Shown one piece after another: positions 1 to 8,274 of a stretch of 64,000 nucleotides of DNA (position 1 is the stretch's first letter; every line of letters begins with the position of its first letter). The stretch comes from Sphingomonas faeni. GTDB taxonomy: Bacteria; Pseudomonadota; Alphaproteobacteria; Sphingomonadales; Sphingomonadaceae. The position numbers and the translations under genes were made by a program. The stretch covers positions 382,001 through 446,000 of the forward strand of contig NZ_JAUSZF010000001.1 of assembly GCF_030817315.1 (NCBI RefSeq). Reading direction: 5' to 3'. The notes under the pieces are model-generated. The model was not told where the DNA came from. It saw only the letters and a list, made by a program, of their open reading frames with translations, and ran no database searches.

Positions 1-1189
1 TGCGCGCCGCGTTCTGCGTCGTGAAGGCAACCACGCGGAGGCGATCGTCGCAGGCCGGCTTGTCGAGCGCGATCTGGCCGACGGGCTTGCCGTAGGTGTT
101 GGTCCCGATCAGCGCGGAATTGCTATGCAGATACGGCGTGAACGCGTTGATCACGAGTTCGCTTGCGGAGGCCGTGCCGCCGCTGCCGATGAACGCGATC
201 CGGGTCGGCGCGATCGATTCGGGTTGCGGCGCGAAGAACCGGGTTTCGTTGTTGGATGCCTTCTCCGTGCGGAAGGTCGTGTAGTCGAACACCTCCGACG
301 TGGATCGCGCTCCGCCGAGCAGGTCGCCGAGATACTCCGCCGTCGCGACGAGCCCGCCGCCATTGTAGCGCAGATCGATGACGACCTTGGTCACGCCGTT
401 CGCGCGGAAATCGGCGAACGCGGCCTTCAACGCGGGTTCGGCCGTGGAAATGAAGGTCCGCAGGTTGATATAGCCGACGCGCTGGCCGCTATCGTCGATG
501 ATCTTCGCGCCGTATCGTGTCGAGACCGGCAGCAGGTTGAAGTCCGCCTTGGCGACCGTCACGTCACGCGTACCGGCGGCGTCCGAGATCCGGAATACGC
601 GCGACGTGCCCGCCGTGTCGGGCCCGAATGCGGTGGTCAGCCCGGCCGCGCCCTCGGCACTGATGATCGCGCTCACCGTGCGGAGGTTGCCCGACGTCGT
701 GCCGATCGCGACGATCTCCGTACCGCGATCGATACCTGCGGCGAGGGCAGGAGCGTTTTCGAACGATTCGGCCGCGAACAGCCGCTGGCCGGTCTGGTCG
801 AGCGCGAACCGGATGCCGAAGCCGGCACTCGATCCCGACGTGTAATACGCGTTCTCTTCCTTGATCGACGTCAGATACGTGAAATACCGATCCTTGCGCT
901 GAGACCGCGCGGTCGCGGTGAGCGCGTCGATGTAATCGTCGACAGTGGTATAGCTCGCCGCATTGAGGGTCGCGGGCAACGTATCGGGGAACAGATACCA
1001 TTCGCGAAGCTGCGCAGCAGCCCAGTCCTGGCGCTCGCGCAACGAACAGCCTGCCGTCGCGGTCGGGGTCGGGGTGGGCGTCGGTGCCGCCGCGGTGCTG
1101 CCCCCCGTCGAATTCGAGCCGCCATCGCCGCCGCCGCAGCCCGACACCATCGCAACTATCGCCAGCATCGCCCCGAACCGTGTCCGCAT
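1..1189 (-). CDS. S41 family (C-terminal processing type) peptidase, lipoprotein; 3' end outside window
   Basis: Reading the minus strand from an ATG at 1189 gives an open frame of at least 396 codons that leaves the window at base 1. The N-terminus is a lipoprotein signal (hydrophobic stretch, then VSGC, with Cys as the probable lipidated residue), followed by a Gly/Ser/Thr-Pro linker. The body has the tail-specific protease layout: a PDZ-like middle part, then the S41 core with YINLRTF, VIDLRYNGGG and TASASELV, whose Ser is the expected nucleophile. GGGGGAG lies a good distance upstream of the ATG. It probably acts on periplasmic or envelope proteins; the substrate is unknown. Confidence 0.85.
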   Translation of the reverse strand, partial: MRTRFGAMLAIVAMVSGCGGGDGGSNSTGGSTAAAPTPTPTPTATAGCSLRERQDWAAAQLREWYLFPDTLPATLNAASYTTVDDYIDALTATARSQRKDRYFTYLTSIKEENAYYTSGSSAGFGIRFALDQTGQRLFAAESFENAPALAAGIDRGTEIVAIGTTSGNLRTVSAIISAEGAAGLTTAFGPDTAGTSRVFRISDAAGTRDVTVAKADFNLLPVSTRYGAKIIDDSGQRVGYINLRTFISTAEPALKAAFADFRANGVTKVVIDLRYNGGGLVATAEYLGDLLGGARSTSEVFDYTTFRTEKASNNETRFFAPQPESIAPTRIAFIGSGGTASASELVINAFTPYLHSNSALIGTNTYGKPVGQIALDKPACDDRLRVVAFTTQNAAR

Positions 1190-1379
1190 CGCGTAATCTC
1201 CCCCGTTTACCGGAGGCTACGAAATTCGCCGGACTATGCCAGCGGCAAATCACCGATCGATCGAATGTCGACAAATTTAGTGGAGCGCTGCGATTTCCGC
1301 GGTCATATCAAACGCATGCCCACGGCAGAGGCGGGTCCGGTAGATCTCCAGCTACCCCGCCAACCGACCGTCGTTTTGG
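1190..1379. other. Intergenic region with no recognised gene
   Basis: This gap separates engB from the S41 peptidase, both on the minus strand. It must hold the peptidase promoter and ribosome-binding site (GGGGGAGA just before 1189). I see no RNA gene and no clear terminator. Confidence 0.4.
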
Positions 1380-2060
1380 CTAGCTGACCGCTTCGACCAC
1401 GGCCGCGCGGAGTTCGGGAATGCCCATGCCGTATTCGCTCGATGTGACGAGGATATCCGGATGTGCCGCCGGACGCTTGCGTGCCTCGATCGCGGTGCGC
1501 TCGGTGACTTCGACCAGTTCGGACGCCTTGATCTTATCCGCCTTGGTCAGGACCATGCGGTAGCTAACGGCGGCCTTGTCGAGCATCTCGAGGATCTCGC
1601 GGTCGACGTCCTTGATGCCGTGGCGCGAATCGATCAGCACGAGCGCGCGCTTCAGCACGTCACGGCCGCGCAGGAAGTCGTTGATCAGGAAGCGCCATTT
1701 CTTGACGACGTCCTTGGGCGCCTTGGCGAACCCGTAGCCGGGCATGTCGACGAGGCGGAACGCGAGCGGCGCGCCGACGTCGAAAAAGTTCAGCTCCTGC
1801 GTACGGCCCGGCGTGTTCGACGTGCGTGCCATCGAGTTGCGCCCGGTCAGCGCGTTCAACAACGACGACTTGCCGACGTTCGAGCGGCCCGCAAACGCCA
1901 CTTCCGGCACCGACGCATCGGGCAGGAATTCGAGCGTCGGCGCGGACTTCAGGAAGCCGACATGCCCGGCGAACAGCTTTCGCGCATGCTCCAGCATCTC
2001 GGGCGTGAACGGCGCGTCCGTCTGCTCGAGGTCCGGACCTAAGTTGGGAACGTCGTTCAC
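1380..2060 (-). CDS. engB: Ribosome biogenesis GTPase EngB (YihA/YsxC)
   Basis: A TRAFAC-class GTPase of 226 residues, normal for the family, which works in late 50S subunit assembly. The G motifs are in order: G1 [10 protein letters not shown]3 [12 protein letters not shown]4 TKAD, G5 TSS. The start is taken as GTG at 2060, because it overlaps the yidC stop codon as GTGA and puts VNDVPNLG ahead of the conserved region. A longer upstream frame exists but runs antiparallel to nothing and lies inside yidC, so it is not used. The gene ends the rpmH-rnpA-yidD-yidC-engB block and is translationally coupled to yidC. Confidence 0.95.
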   Translation of the reverse strand: MNDVPNLGPDLEQTDAPFTPEMLEHARKLFAGHVGFLKSAPTLEFLPDASVPEVAFAGRSNVGKSSLLNALTGRNSMARTSNTPGRTQELNFFDVGAPLAFRLVDMPGYGFAKAPKDVVKKWRFLINDFLRGRDVLKRALVLIDSRHGIKDVDREILEMLDKAAVSYRMVLTKADKIKASELVEVTERTAIEARKRPAAHPDILVTSSEYGMGIPELRAAVVEAVS

Positions 2061-3766
2061 TTGGTCACCGGCACTTTCAGGCCCGGATGGCGGGCGTAGA
2101 GCAGCTTCTGCTGGATGATCGTCAGGACGTTCGACGTGATCCAGTACACCTGGAGGCCGACCGCGAACGGCGCCATCACGAACATCAGGACCCATGGCAG
2201 CAGCTTGAAGACCTGCTTCTGCGTGTCGTCCATCGGCGTCGGGTTCAGCTTGAACTGGAAGTACATGCTGATGCCCAGGATGATAGGCACGACACCGATC
2301 GCGATCATGTGCGGCGGCGTGAACGGCAGCAGGCCGAACAGGTTGAGCGGCGTCAGCGGATCGGGCGCGGACAGATCCTTGATCCACGCCACGAACGGCT
2401 GGTGACGCATTTCGATCGTCAGCATCAGCACCTTGTAGAGCGCGTACATGATCGGGATCTGGAGCAGCGTAGGGGCGCAACCGGCGAGCGGATTGACCTT
2501 CTCCGCCTTGTACAGCGCCATCACCTCCTGCTGCATGCGGACCTTGTCGTCCTTATACTTCTCCTGCAGCAGCTTCATCTTCGGCTGGACGGCGCGCATC
2601 GCGGCCATCGACTTGAACTGGCGCTGCGCGATCGGGAACAGCAGGCCGCGGATCGTCACCGTCAGCAGGATGATCGCGACGCCGAAGTTGCCGACCATGC
2701 GGAACAGCCAGTCGAGATAATAGAAGATCGGCTTCTCGACGATGCGGAACCAGCCCCAGTCGATCGCGTAATCCAGCTTGGCGACGCCGCCAGCCTGATC
2801 GGTGTAGCGATCGAGCAGGCGGACTTCCTTCGCACCGGCGAAGAAGCGCGAGACCTGCGTGATCGACTGGCCGGGCGCGACCTGCTTGGGCTGGAGCGCG
2901 TAGTCGGCCTGGTACGCCTTGTTGGCACCAGCGCGGAACTGGCCGTCGAACGCCTGGCCCTGATCGGGGACGAGCGCGGTCAGCCAGTATTTGTCGGTAA
3001 AGCCGAGCCAGCCGCCGGTCGTGGTGAACTTCTGCGTGGCCTCGTCGATGTCCTTGTAATCGGGGCGGTAATGCGCGCCGCCATTGTCGACCGACATCGG
3101 CCCGACATGGATCGTCATCGACGACGGATCCTTCGAGATGCCGACCCGGTTGACGAGGCCATAGGTGGCGACGGGGACGGGCGCGGTGCCGGCGTTGAGG
3201 ACGGTCTGGCGGACCGTGAACATGTAATCCTGGTCGACCGCTATCTGGATGCGGAAACGCTGCCCGGTGGCGTTGGCCGCGTCGAGCGTGACCGGCGTGG
3301 TCGGCGTCAGCGTGGTCGCGCCCGACGGGGTCCAGACGGCGTCGGCAGCAGGCGGTGCGAGGCCCTGCGCGCGCCAGCCGAAGCTTGCGAAATAGGCGTC
3401 GGGCGCACCGGCGGGCGAGAGCAGGCGGATCGGCGGCGAGTTCTTCGCGACGGTCTCGTCATAGCCCTTGAGTACGAGATCGTCGATCCGCGCGCCCTTG
3501 AGGTTGATCGAACCGGACACGCGGGGCGTCTCGATACGGATGCGAGGGGTGCTGGCGATCACCGCGTTGCGGTCGCCAATGGCGGCGGCGCCGTCCGCGG
3601 CCGGATCGGCAGCGGGGTTCGCGACCGGCTTGGTCTTGCCGCCTTCGATCTTCGTGACCGGTGGATTCGCGGTCGGGAAGAACTTGCCCTGGATCAGCGG
3701 CCAGCCGAACAGGATCAGCGCCGCGATCACCGCGAACAGCACGAAATTCTGCTTGTCGTCTTTCAC
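2057..3766 (-). CDS. yidC: Membrane protein insertase YidC
   Basis: Inserts proteins into the inner membrane, alone or with SecYEG. At 569 residues it has the Gram-negative layout: an N-terminal membrane anchor ([18 protein letters not shown]), a large periplasmic P1 domain (roughly 60-340) and a C-terminal 60-kDa IMP core with several membrane helices, including the [14 protein letters not shown] cytoplasmic hairpin and [14 protein letters not shown]. The start codon is GTG at 3766, overlapping the yidD stop by four bases. The downstream engB start overlaps its own stop in the same way, so yidD, yidC and engB form one coupled operon. Confidence 0.97.
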   Translation of the reverse strand: MKDDKQNFVLFAVIAALILFGWPLIQGKFFPTANPPVTKIEGGKTKPVANPAADPAADGAAAIGDRNAVIASTPRIRIETPRVSGSINLKGARIDDLVLKGYDETVAKNSPPIRLLSPAGAPDAYFASFGWRAQGLAPPAADAVWTPSGATTLTPTTPVTLDAANATGQRFRIQIAVDQDYMFTVRQTVLNAGTAPVPVATYGLVNRVGISKDPSSMTIHVGPMSVDNGGAHYRPDYKDIDEATQKFTTTGGWLGFTDKYWLTALVPDQGQAFDGQFRAGANKAYQADYALQPKQVAPGQSITQVSRFFAGAKEVRLLDRYTDQAGGVAKLDYAIDWGWFRIVEKPIFYYLDWLFRMVGNFGVAIILLTVTIRGLLFPIAQRQFKSMAAMRAVQPKMKLLQEKYKDDKVRMQQEVMALYKAEKVNPLAGCAPTLLQIPIMYALYKVLMLTIEMRHQPFVAWIKDLSAPDPLTPLNLFGLLPFTPPHMIAIGVVPIILGISMYFQFKLNPTPMDDTQKQVFKLLPWVLMFVMAPFAVGLQVYWITSNVLTIIQQKLLYARHPGLKVPVTK

Positions 3767-4020
3767 AGGGCGGCGTCTTTCAATTTCTTGTCGATGTCTG
3801 GGTCGTGGTCGGGGACCGGGTCAGGTCCGTACCCGCCCCACGGATGGCAACGCGCGATACGCTTCGCCGCCAACCAGCCCCCCTTGAGCGCGCCATAGCG
3901 CCCAACGGCCTCTATTGCATAGGCTGAACACGAAGGATCGTAGCGGCAGCTCGACGGCAGGACGAGGGAAGGGCCGAGTTGCCATGCGCGGGCGATGAGG
4001 ATGAGGAGGCGGGCTAGCAT
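3763..4020 (-). CDS. yidD: Membrane protein insertion efficiency factor YidD
   Basis: A small protein of 85 residues that assists YidC-dependent insertion. The signature runs from [15 protein letters not shown] through [15 protein letters not shown], including the conserved Cys and His residues, after a short hydrophobic N-terminus ([13 protein letters not shown]). The ATG at 4020 is chosen over longer upstream frames because those frames translate a palindromic repeat (4051-4105). The stop overlaps the yidC GTG start. Confidence 0.93.
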   Translation of the reverse strand: MLARLLILIARAWQLGPSLVLPSSCRYDPSCSAYAIEAVGRYGALKGGWLAAKRIARCHPWGGYGPDPVPDHDPDIDKKLKDAAL

Positions 4021-4050
4021 GATGCAGCCGAGGCCAGCACGCCCCAATAT

Positions 4051-4105
4051 TGTCTCCCCGCGAAGGCGGGGATCCAGACTGGGCTCCCGCCTTCGCGGGA
4101 GAACA
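4051..4105. repeat. Palindromic repeat, family A, copy 1
   Basis: Two arms, ccccgcgaaggcgggg and cccgccttcgcggg, flank a short centre reading atccagactggg. The same arrangement occurs at 18519, 38564 and 41142, with a diverged relative at 33574. It lies between rnpA and yidD and would form a strong hairpin in the operon transcript. Confidence 0.85.
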
Positions 4106-4155
4106 AGGAGCGGGGGGCGATCGCCCATTCGGCACAGCGCCACCCAAACCTAGGT

Positions 4156-4263
4156 ACCACCCCGGCGGAGGCCGGAGCCCAGTTGGGGGACGTAGCTAAC
4201 GAAGGGCGGTGCTGCATCACGGGCGCTTTCCCACCTGGGCCCCGGCCTTCGCCGGGGTGGTGG
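4156..4263. repeat. Palindromic repeat, family F, copy 1 (overlaps the 3' end of rnpA)
   Basis: The left arm (accccggcggaggccgg) and the right arm (ccccggccttcgccggggt) are inverted around a centre of about 70 bases. The second copy is at 20052-20158. The right arm is translated as the last residues of RnpA ([14 protein letters not shown]), so this element has replaced or extended that C-terminus. Confidence 0.8.
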
Positions 4264-4771
4264 TGTTCGCGGGAGTGGCAACCTTACCTGCTGGCGTGTC
4301 AGCAGCCTGCGGCGTAACCTTTCGGAACGCCTTGCCAAGCTCGGTCCGCAACAAGGCGTAGTCCCGCTCGACCCCGCCGTTCCGCCCGATCAACACATGA
4401 TCAGCCCCGGCAACGCCGCGTTCCGCCAGCAGCTCGCGCGCTAACGCCCGCAACCGCCGTTTCATGCGGTTCCGGACGACGGCGTTGCCGATCTTCTTGG
4501 TGACGGTGAAGCCGATTCGCATCGTGTCATCACCGTCATCGCGGGCGCGCATGAGCAGGACGAATCCCGGCATCGGTGCGCGCTTCCCCGCATTCGCCGC
4601 GAGAAAATCGCGGCGCTTACTTAATACGGTTAGGCCGACAGCTTCTTGCGACCGCGGGCGCGGCGTGCGTGGATCACTGCCCGGCCGCCGACCGTCGCCA
4701 TCCGTGCGCGGAAGCCGTGACGGCGTGCGCGTACCAGGTTGCTCGGCTGAAAGGTCCGCTTCATTGGTCAT
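4217..4771 (-). CDS. rnpA: Ribonuclease P protein component, with rpmH nested in its 5' half
   Basis: The protein subunit of RNase P for tRNA 5' processing. The conserved core begins at [14 protein letters not shown] (about residue 51 from 4771) and includes [20 protein letters not shown], the RNA-binding signature. In this frame the only ATG/GTG/TTG/CTG upstream of the core is the ATG at 4771, seven bases before the rpmH ATG; the intervening Leu and Val codons are CTT, CTA, TTA, GTC and GTA. Translation from 4771 gives 184 residues with a 50-residue Arg/Pro-rich leader read from the rpmH region in another frame. Otherwise a near-cognate start close to 4620 must be used. The C-terminus is encoded by repeat F1. 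The function is secure; the start is not. Confidence 0.85.
   Translation of the reverse strand: MTNEADLSAEQPGTRTPSRLPRTDGDGRRPGSDPRTPRPRSQEAVGLTVLSKRRDFLAANAGKRAPMPGFVLLMRARDDGDDTMRIGFTVTKKIGNAVVRNRMKRRLRALARELLAERGVAGADHVLIGRNGGVERDYALLRTELGKAFRKVTPQAADTPAGKVATPANTTTPAKAGAQVGKRP
4630..4764 (-). CDS. rpmH: 50S ribosomal protein L34 (bL34)
   Basis: A 44-residue basic protein beginning [18 protein letters not shown] and ending [10 protein letters not shown], a typical bL34. AGGG lies eight bases upstream of the ATG, which is ideal. The gene lies wholly inside the longest rnpA frame. It is followed directly by the rnpA core, as in most bacteria. Confidence 0.96.
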   Translation of the reverse strand: MKRTFQPSNLVRARRHGFRARMATVGGRAVIHARRARGRKKLSA

Positions 4772-4785
4772 TCCCTAGGTCATCA

Positions 4786-4817
4786 AATAGAAAACGGCCG
4801 CCACGGGGACGGCCTTG
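4786..4817 (-). terminator. Terminator-like hairpin between the small membrane gene and rpmH
   Basis: On the minus strand, GGCCG and CGGCC pair around a short loop (bases 4795-4814) and are followed by TTTTCTATTT. It ends about 20 bases before the rnpA/rpmH starts. It could therefore terminate the 4852-5163 gene or act as an attenuator in the rpmH leader. Confidence 0.55.
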
Positions 4818-4851
4818 ATGGCTGGGCGCTTACGGAAAGGGCGGCGGTAAG

Positions 4852-5163
4852 TCAATTCGCACCGGCCTCGGCAGCCGCGCTTTTCGACGCCTTTGCCCGC
4901 TCGTGCCGCCGCATCGCGCTCTGCCGCCGCATCATCCGATCGACGAAATGCCCGGTCCGCGGCCAGCGCCGCTTCAGCCGCGCCCATTTCAGCCGCGCCC
5001 ACCGCGAATTGCGCAACACGAGTACCATCCCGCCGGCGAACAGGAAGATGCCTGCCGGCCCCGGCAGAGGGGCAAGCAGCGGTGCACTGAGAATCAACAG
5101 CATCCCGAGCACCAACTGGCCGAAGCGGAGAACGGGGGAGCGGACTGGATTCACGGAAGGCAT
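4852..5163 (-). CDS. Small membrane protein, PGPGW-type (unknown function)
   Basis: A 103-residue protein with two hydrophobic helices (VLRFGQLVLGMLLILSAPLL and GIFLFAGGMVLVL) joined by the turn PLPGPAG, followed by a long Arg/Lys-rich cytoplasmic tail. The turn and helix pair resemble the PGPGW family of putative transmembrane proteins, which has no assigned role. The ATG at 5163 is used because upstream in-frame sequence is not membrane-like. It is divergent from comM and upstream of rpmH. Confidence 0.7.
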   Translation of the reverse strand: MPSVNPVRSPVLRFGQLVLGMLLILSAPLLAPLPGPAGIFLFAGGMVLVLRNSRWARLKWARLKRRWPRTGHFVDRMMRRQSAMRRHERAKASKSAAAEAGAN

Positions 5164-5271
5164 GTGGGTCCGGTGTATTAGGTTCGCAAGACGGCGAGCT
5201 GCCGCCCACACTTGCAGACATGGCAATTCGGGTATGAATAAGGCGTGACGTCGTGTCGCGGGGGAGCGGGC

Positions 5272-6780
5272 ATGGCGGCGATCGTGGCGACGGTGGCGTA
5301 TCTCGGGCTGGAAGCGCGCGCCGTCGAGGTGCAAGTCCAACTGATTCCAGGACTTCCCGCGTTCAACGTCGTCGGGCTGGCGGACAAGGCGGTCGGCGAA
5401 AGTCGCGAACGGGTGCGCGGTGCTATCGCGGGCATGGGGCTGTCGCTGCCGCCGAAACGCATCGCGGTGAACCTGTCGCCCGCCGATCTCCCGAAAGAAG
5501 GATCGCATTTCGATCTACCCATCGCGCTGGCGCTGCTGGCGGCGATGGGCGTGGTCGATGCCGAGGCACTGGCGGATTACGTGATCGTCGGCGAACTCGG
5601 GCTCGACGCACGGATTACCGCGTCGCCGGGTGTGTTGCTCGCGGCATTGCACGCATCGGAAGCGGGGAAGGGGCTCGTCTGCCCCGCCGCGCAAGGGTCC
5701 GAAGCGGCGTGGGCCGGCGAGATCGAGGTGATCGCCGCGCCGGACCTGCTGTCGTTGCTGAACCACTTCAAGGGACACGGCCTGCTCAGCCCACCTAAGC
5801 CGGGAATCGCCGATACGGCCGATCACGGTCCTGACCTGCGACAGGTCAAAGGGCAGGAAACGGCGAAACGCGCGCTGGAGATCGCCGCCGCCGGATCGCA
5901 CAACCTGCTGATGGTAGGCCCGCCCGGCTCGGGCAAGTCGCTGATGGCGTCGTGCCTGCCCGGCATCCTGCCGCCGCTCGACCCGGCCGAGGCGCTTGAG
6001 GTCTCGATGGTCCAGTCGGTCGCCGGCACGCTCTCCGGCGGTCGCCTGACCCGCACGCGGCCTTTTCGGGCGCCGCATCACTCCGCATCGATGGCGGCGC
6101 TCACCGGCGGTGGTTTGAAGGTCAAGCCGGGGGAGGTCAGCCTTGCGCATCTCGGCGTGCTGTTCCTCGACGAACTCCCGGAGTTCCAGCGTGCCGTCCT
6201 CGATTCGCTCCGCCAACCGCTTGAAACCGGCACGGTCAGCGTCGCGCGAGCAAACGCACACGTCACCTTTCCTGCTCGCGTACAGTTGATTGCAGCGATG
6301 AACCCATGTCGGTGCGGGCATCTCGGTGACGCGAGCCTCGCCTGCGCGCGCGCCCCGAAATGTGCAGCAGACTATCAGGCCAAGGTATCCGGTCCGCTAC
6401 TCGATCGGATCGACCTGCATATCGACGTTCAGGCGGTCAGCGCCGCCGACCTGATCCTCCCGCCGCCGACCGAAGGCTCGGCAGAGGTTTCCGCGCGCGT
6501 CGCCATCGCCCGCGCGATCCAGACCGACCGATACCGCGACCACCCGGTGCGCACGAATGCGGAGGCGGATGGGGCATTGCTCGACGCGGTAGCCACGCCT
6601 GACGAAGCTGGCCGTAAACTGCTCGCCCAAGCTGCCGAAGCGATGCGGCTGACCGCGCGCGGCTACACCCGCATCCTGCGCGTGGCCCGTACCATCGCCG
6701 ATCTCGCCGGCAGCGATACCGTCACCCGCATTCACATCGCCGAGGCGCTAAGTTACCGCCGCCAGCCGCCCCGCAACTAA
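5272..6780 (+). CDS. comM: YifB/ComM family magnesium-chelatase-like AAA ATPase
   Basis: In transformable bacteria ComM is a hexameric helicase that promotes branch migration of incoming DNA. The 502-residue protein has the N-terminal ChlI fold (residues 1-150), the AAA core with Walker A GPPGSGKS and Walker B LGVLFLDELPEF, the CRCGHLGD zinc-like motif (MNPCRCGH) and a C-terminal RGYTRILRVARTIADL segment. The ATG at 5272 has GGGGAG six bases upstream and is preferred over the GTG at 5245. It stands alone, followed by a tRNA gene. Confidence 0.92.
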   Translation: MAAIVATVAYLGLEARAVEVQVQLIPGLPAFNVVGLADKAVGESRERVRGAIAGMGLSLPPKRIAVNLSPADLPKEGSHFDLPIALALLAAMGVVDAEALADYVIVGELGLDARITASPGVLLAALHASEAGKGLVCPAAQGSEAAWAGEIEVIAAPDLLSLLNHFKGHGLLSPPKPGIADTADHGPDLRQVKGQETAKRALEIAAAGSHNLLMVGPPGSGKSLMASCLPGILPPLDPAEALEVSMVQSVAGTLSGGRLTRTRPFRAPHHSASMAALTGGGLKVKPGEVSLAHLGVLFLDELPEFQRAVLDSLRQPLETGTVSVARANAHVTFPARVQLIAAMNPCRCGHLGDASLACARAPKCAADYQAKVSGPLLDRIDLHIDVQAVSAADLILPPPTEGSAEVSARVAIARAIQTDRYRDHPVRTNAEADGALLDAVATPDEAGRKLLAQAAEAMRLTARGYTRILRVARTIADLAGSDTVTRIHIAEALSYRRQPPRN

Positions 6781-6837
6781 AGGCGCAACTAAACCCGCTT
6801 GCGGCGGACGAAAGCTTCGTCTAGCCAACCCGCCGCT

Positions 6838-6923
6838 GCCCCTGTGGCGAAATTGGTAGACGCGACCGACTCAAAATCGGTTGCCGCAAGGCATGCTGGT
6901 TCGATTCCGGCCAGGGGCACCAT
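6838..6923 (+). tRNA. tRNA-Leu (anticodon CAA)
   Basis: The acceptor stem GCCCCTG pairs perfectly with CAGGGGC, and the CCA end is encoded (6921-6923). The anticodon stem ACCGA/TCGGT holds the loop CTCAAAA with CAA at positions 34-36. A long variable arm (TGCCGCAAGGCA) and a T-loop GGTTCGATTCC are present, as expected for tRNA-Leu. The D-arm region carries GGTAGACGC. Confidence 0.97.
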
Positions 6924-7009
6924 CTCTTTACGACGATCACGCTTCGACCCTCCGGGGGAGGGGCACGTGGATCGTTTCCTTGCGAAAATTTCGCCGGTAA
7001 GGACGCGGG

Positions 7010-7681
7010 ATGGCGAAGCGACCGGCCCGATATGCTTCATCGCGACGGCGCAACGGATCCGGGCTGAGGCCATCGTCCGAGCATTGGCTTCTCCTGCTCG
7101 GCGCCGTGGTAGCGTTTGCCGCGATCTTCGGATCGCTGACCGATCTGCCTTGGCCAACCGAAACTACTACAACTGATCGCAAGCCGCGGTTGACTATGGC
7201 TCAGGCTCGGGTCTCCAACGCGCTGGTTCCGATCGTAACGGACAAACGCAAACGGGCGGCACCGTTCCGCTTTCGTGGCGGGCCTGCCTCGCGCCTCCAG
7301 GCGACCGAGTGCCTCGCGACTGCCGCGCTCTACGAGGCCGGCAGCGACCGCGACGCGCAGCGCGCCGTCATTCAAGTGGTGCTCAATCGGGTCAGTGCCC
7401 GCGGCTTCCCCAAGACCGTGTGCGGAGTCGTCTACCAAGGTTCAAACCGCAAGACGGGATGTCAATTCTCGTTCACCTGCGACGGATCACAGACCCGCCG
7501 TCCCGAACACGACGGATGGGACCAAGCAAGACGCGCCGCGCGCCGAGCGATGAACGGCTACGTCTATACGCCAGTGGGGCGCGCGACCCATTACCATACC
7601 GACTGGCTGGTGCCGTACTGGCGCGGCTCGCTCGTCAAGGTTGCGACCGTGGAGTCGCACATCTTCTACCAGCGCCGTTGA
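7010..7681 (+). CDS. Cell wall hydrolase, SleB-like (Hydrolase_2)
   Basis: A 223-residue envelope protein with a basic N-terminus, one membrane segment (HWLLLLGAVVAFAAIFGSL) and a C-terminal SleB-type domain from about residue 95. That domain has the family's ATAALYEAGSD, AVIQVVLNRVSARGFPKTVCGVVYQG, CQFSFTCDG and ATHYHTDWLVPYW motifs; the Glu of LYEAG is the expected catalytic residue. It probably cleaves peptidoglycan in the periplasm while tethered to the inner membrane. The ATG at 7010 is preceded by AAGGACGCGGG. It converges on the DUF1989 gene. Confidence 0.88.
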   Translation: MAKRPARYASSRRRNGSGLRPSSEHWLLLLGAVVAFAAIFGSLTDLPWPTETTTTDRKPRLTMAQARVSNALVPIVTDKRKRAAPFRFRGGPASRLQATECLATAALYEAGSDRDAQRAVIQVVLNRVSARGFPKTVCGVVYQGSNRKTGCQFSFTCDGSQTRRPEHDGWDQARRAARRAMNGYVYTPVGRATHYHTDWLVPYWRGSLVKVATVESHIFYQRR

Positions 7682-7686
7682 GCGGT

Positions 7687-8274
7687 TCAGTCGATCCGGT
7701 ACTGGATCGGCTTGAACGAGCCCCCGTTCGATTGGAGCGCCGAGCATGCAGTCATGCCGATCACCAGGTCCATCGCCGCGCGGAACACGATCGTATCGCC
7801 AGCCTTGCTCAGCGGAGGCTCGACCGTGAACGTCCCGGTCTCGCCGTTGATCGGCACGTTCATGAAGCAGTTGAACGCGACCGGAATCTGGTCCGGCTCC
7901 ACGCCCCAAGGCTCGAGCGCCTCCGCGAGGTTGCCGAAGCAGCCGCGATGCGGATCGGTGTCGCCATAGATGATCGCGAAGGTTTCCTTCGAGCACGGCG
8001 TCAGCAGAAAGTCGTGCCGGCCGACATCGTCCGAAACGATCTCCAGCATCACGTTGCTGCGGTTCGAATAGAGCAGGTCGCCAGTCGTGAGATACAACCG
8101 GCTTGCGTAATCGAGTGTCCGCCCCGACGAAATCGCCTCCCGCACGTCCGCCCGGTTGTAGGCGAGGAGATCCGAAACCTGCCGCCCCTCGGGATCGATC
8201 ACGGTCAGCGTCTGCCCCTTGTCGAGCGTGAACCCAGCACCCGAACGCGGCGGGATCGTCTTGATGTCAGCCAC
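7687..8274 (-). CDS. DUF1989 (urea carboxylase-associated type) family protein
   Basis: A 195-residue protein of the family found near urea carboxylase genes and named DUF1989. Characteristic stretches are VIDPEGRQVSDLLAYN, SNVMLEIVSDDVGRHDFLLTPC and VAFNCFMNVPINGETGTF. A catalytic activity is not established. It starts with GTG at 8274, inside the 3' end of the GntA-type gene (8-bp overlap), so the two are translationally coupled and probably act together. Confidence 0.85.
   Translation of the reverse strand: MADIKTIPPRSGAGFTLDKGQTLTVIDPEGRQVSDLLAYNRADVREAISSGRTLDYASRLYLTTGDLLYSNRSNVMLEIVSDDVGRHDFLLTPCSKETFAIIYGDTDPHRGCFGNLAEALEPWGVEPDQIPVAFNCFMNVPINGETGTFTVEPPLSKAGDTIVFRAAMDLVIGMTACSALQSNGGSFKPIQYRID

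Noticed and set aside
2087..3898. Long open frame (about 600 codons) on the plus strand opposite yidC
   Set aside because: It is the complement of a strongly conserved gene in GC-rich DNA, is rich in Arg/His/Asp runs and lacks any recognisable domain.
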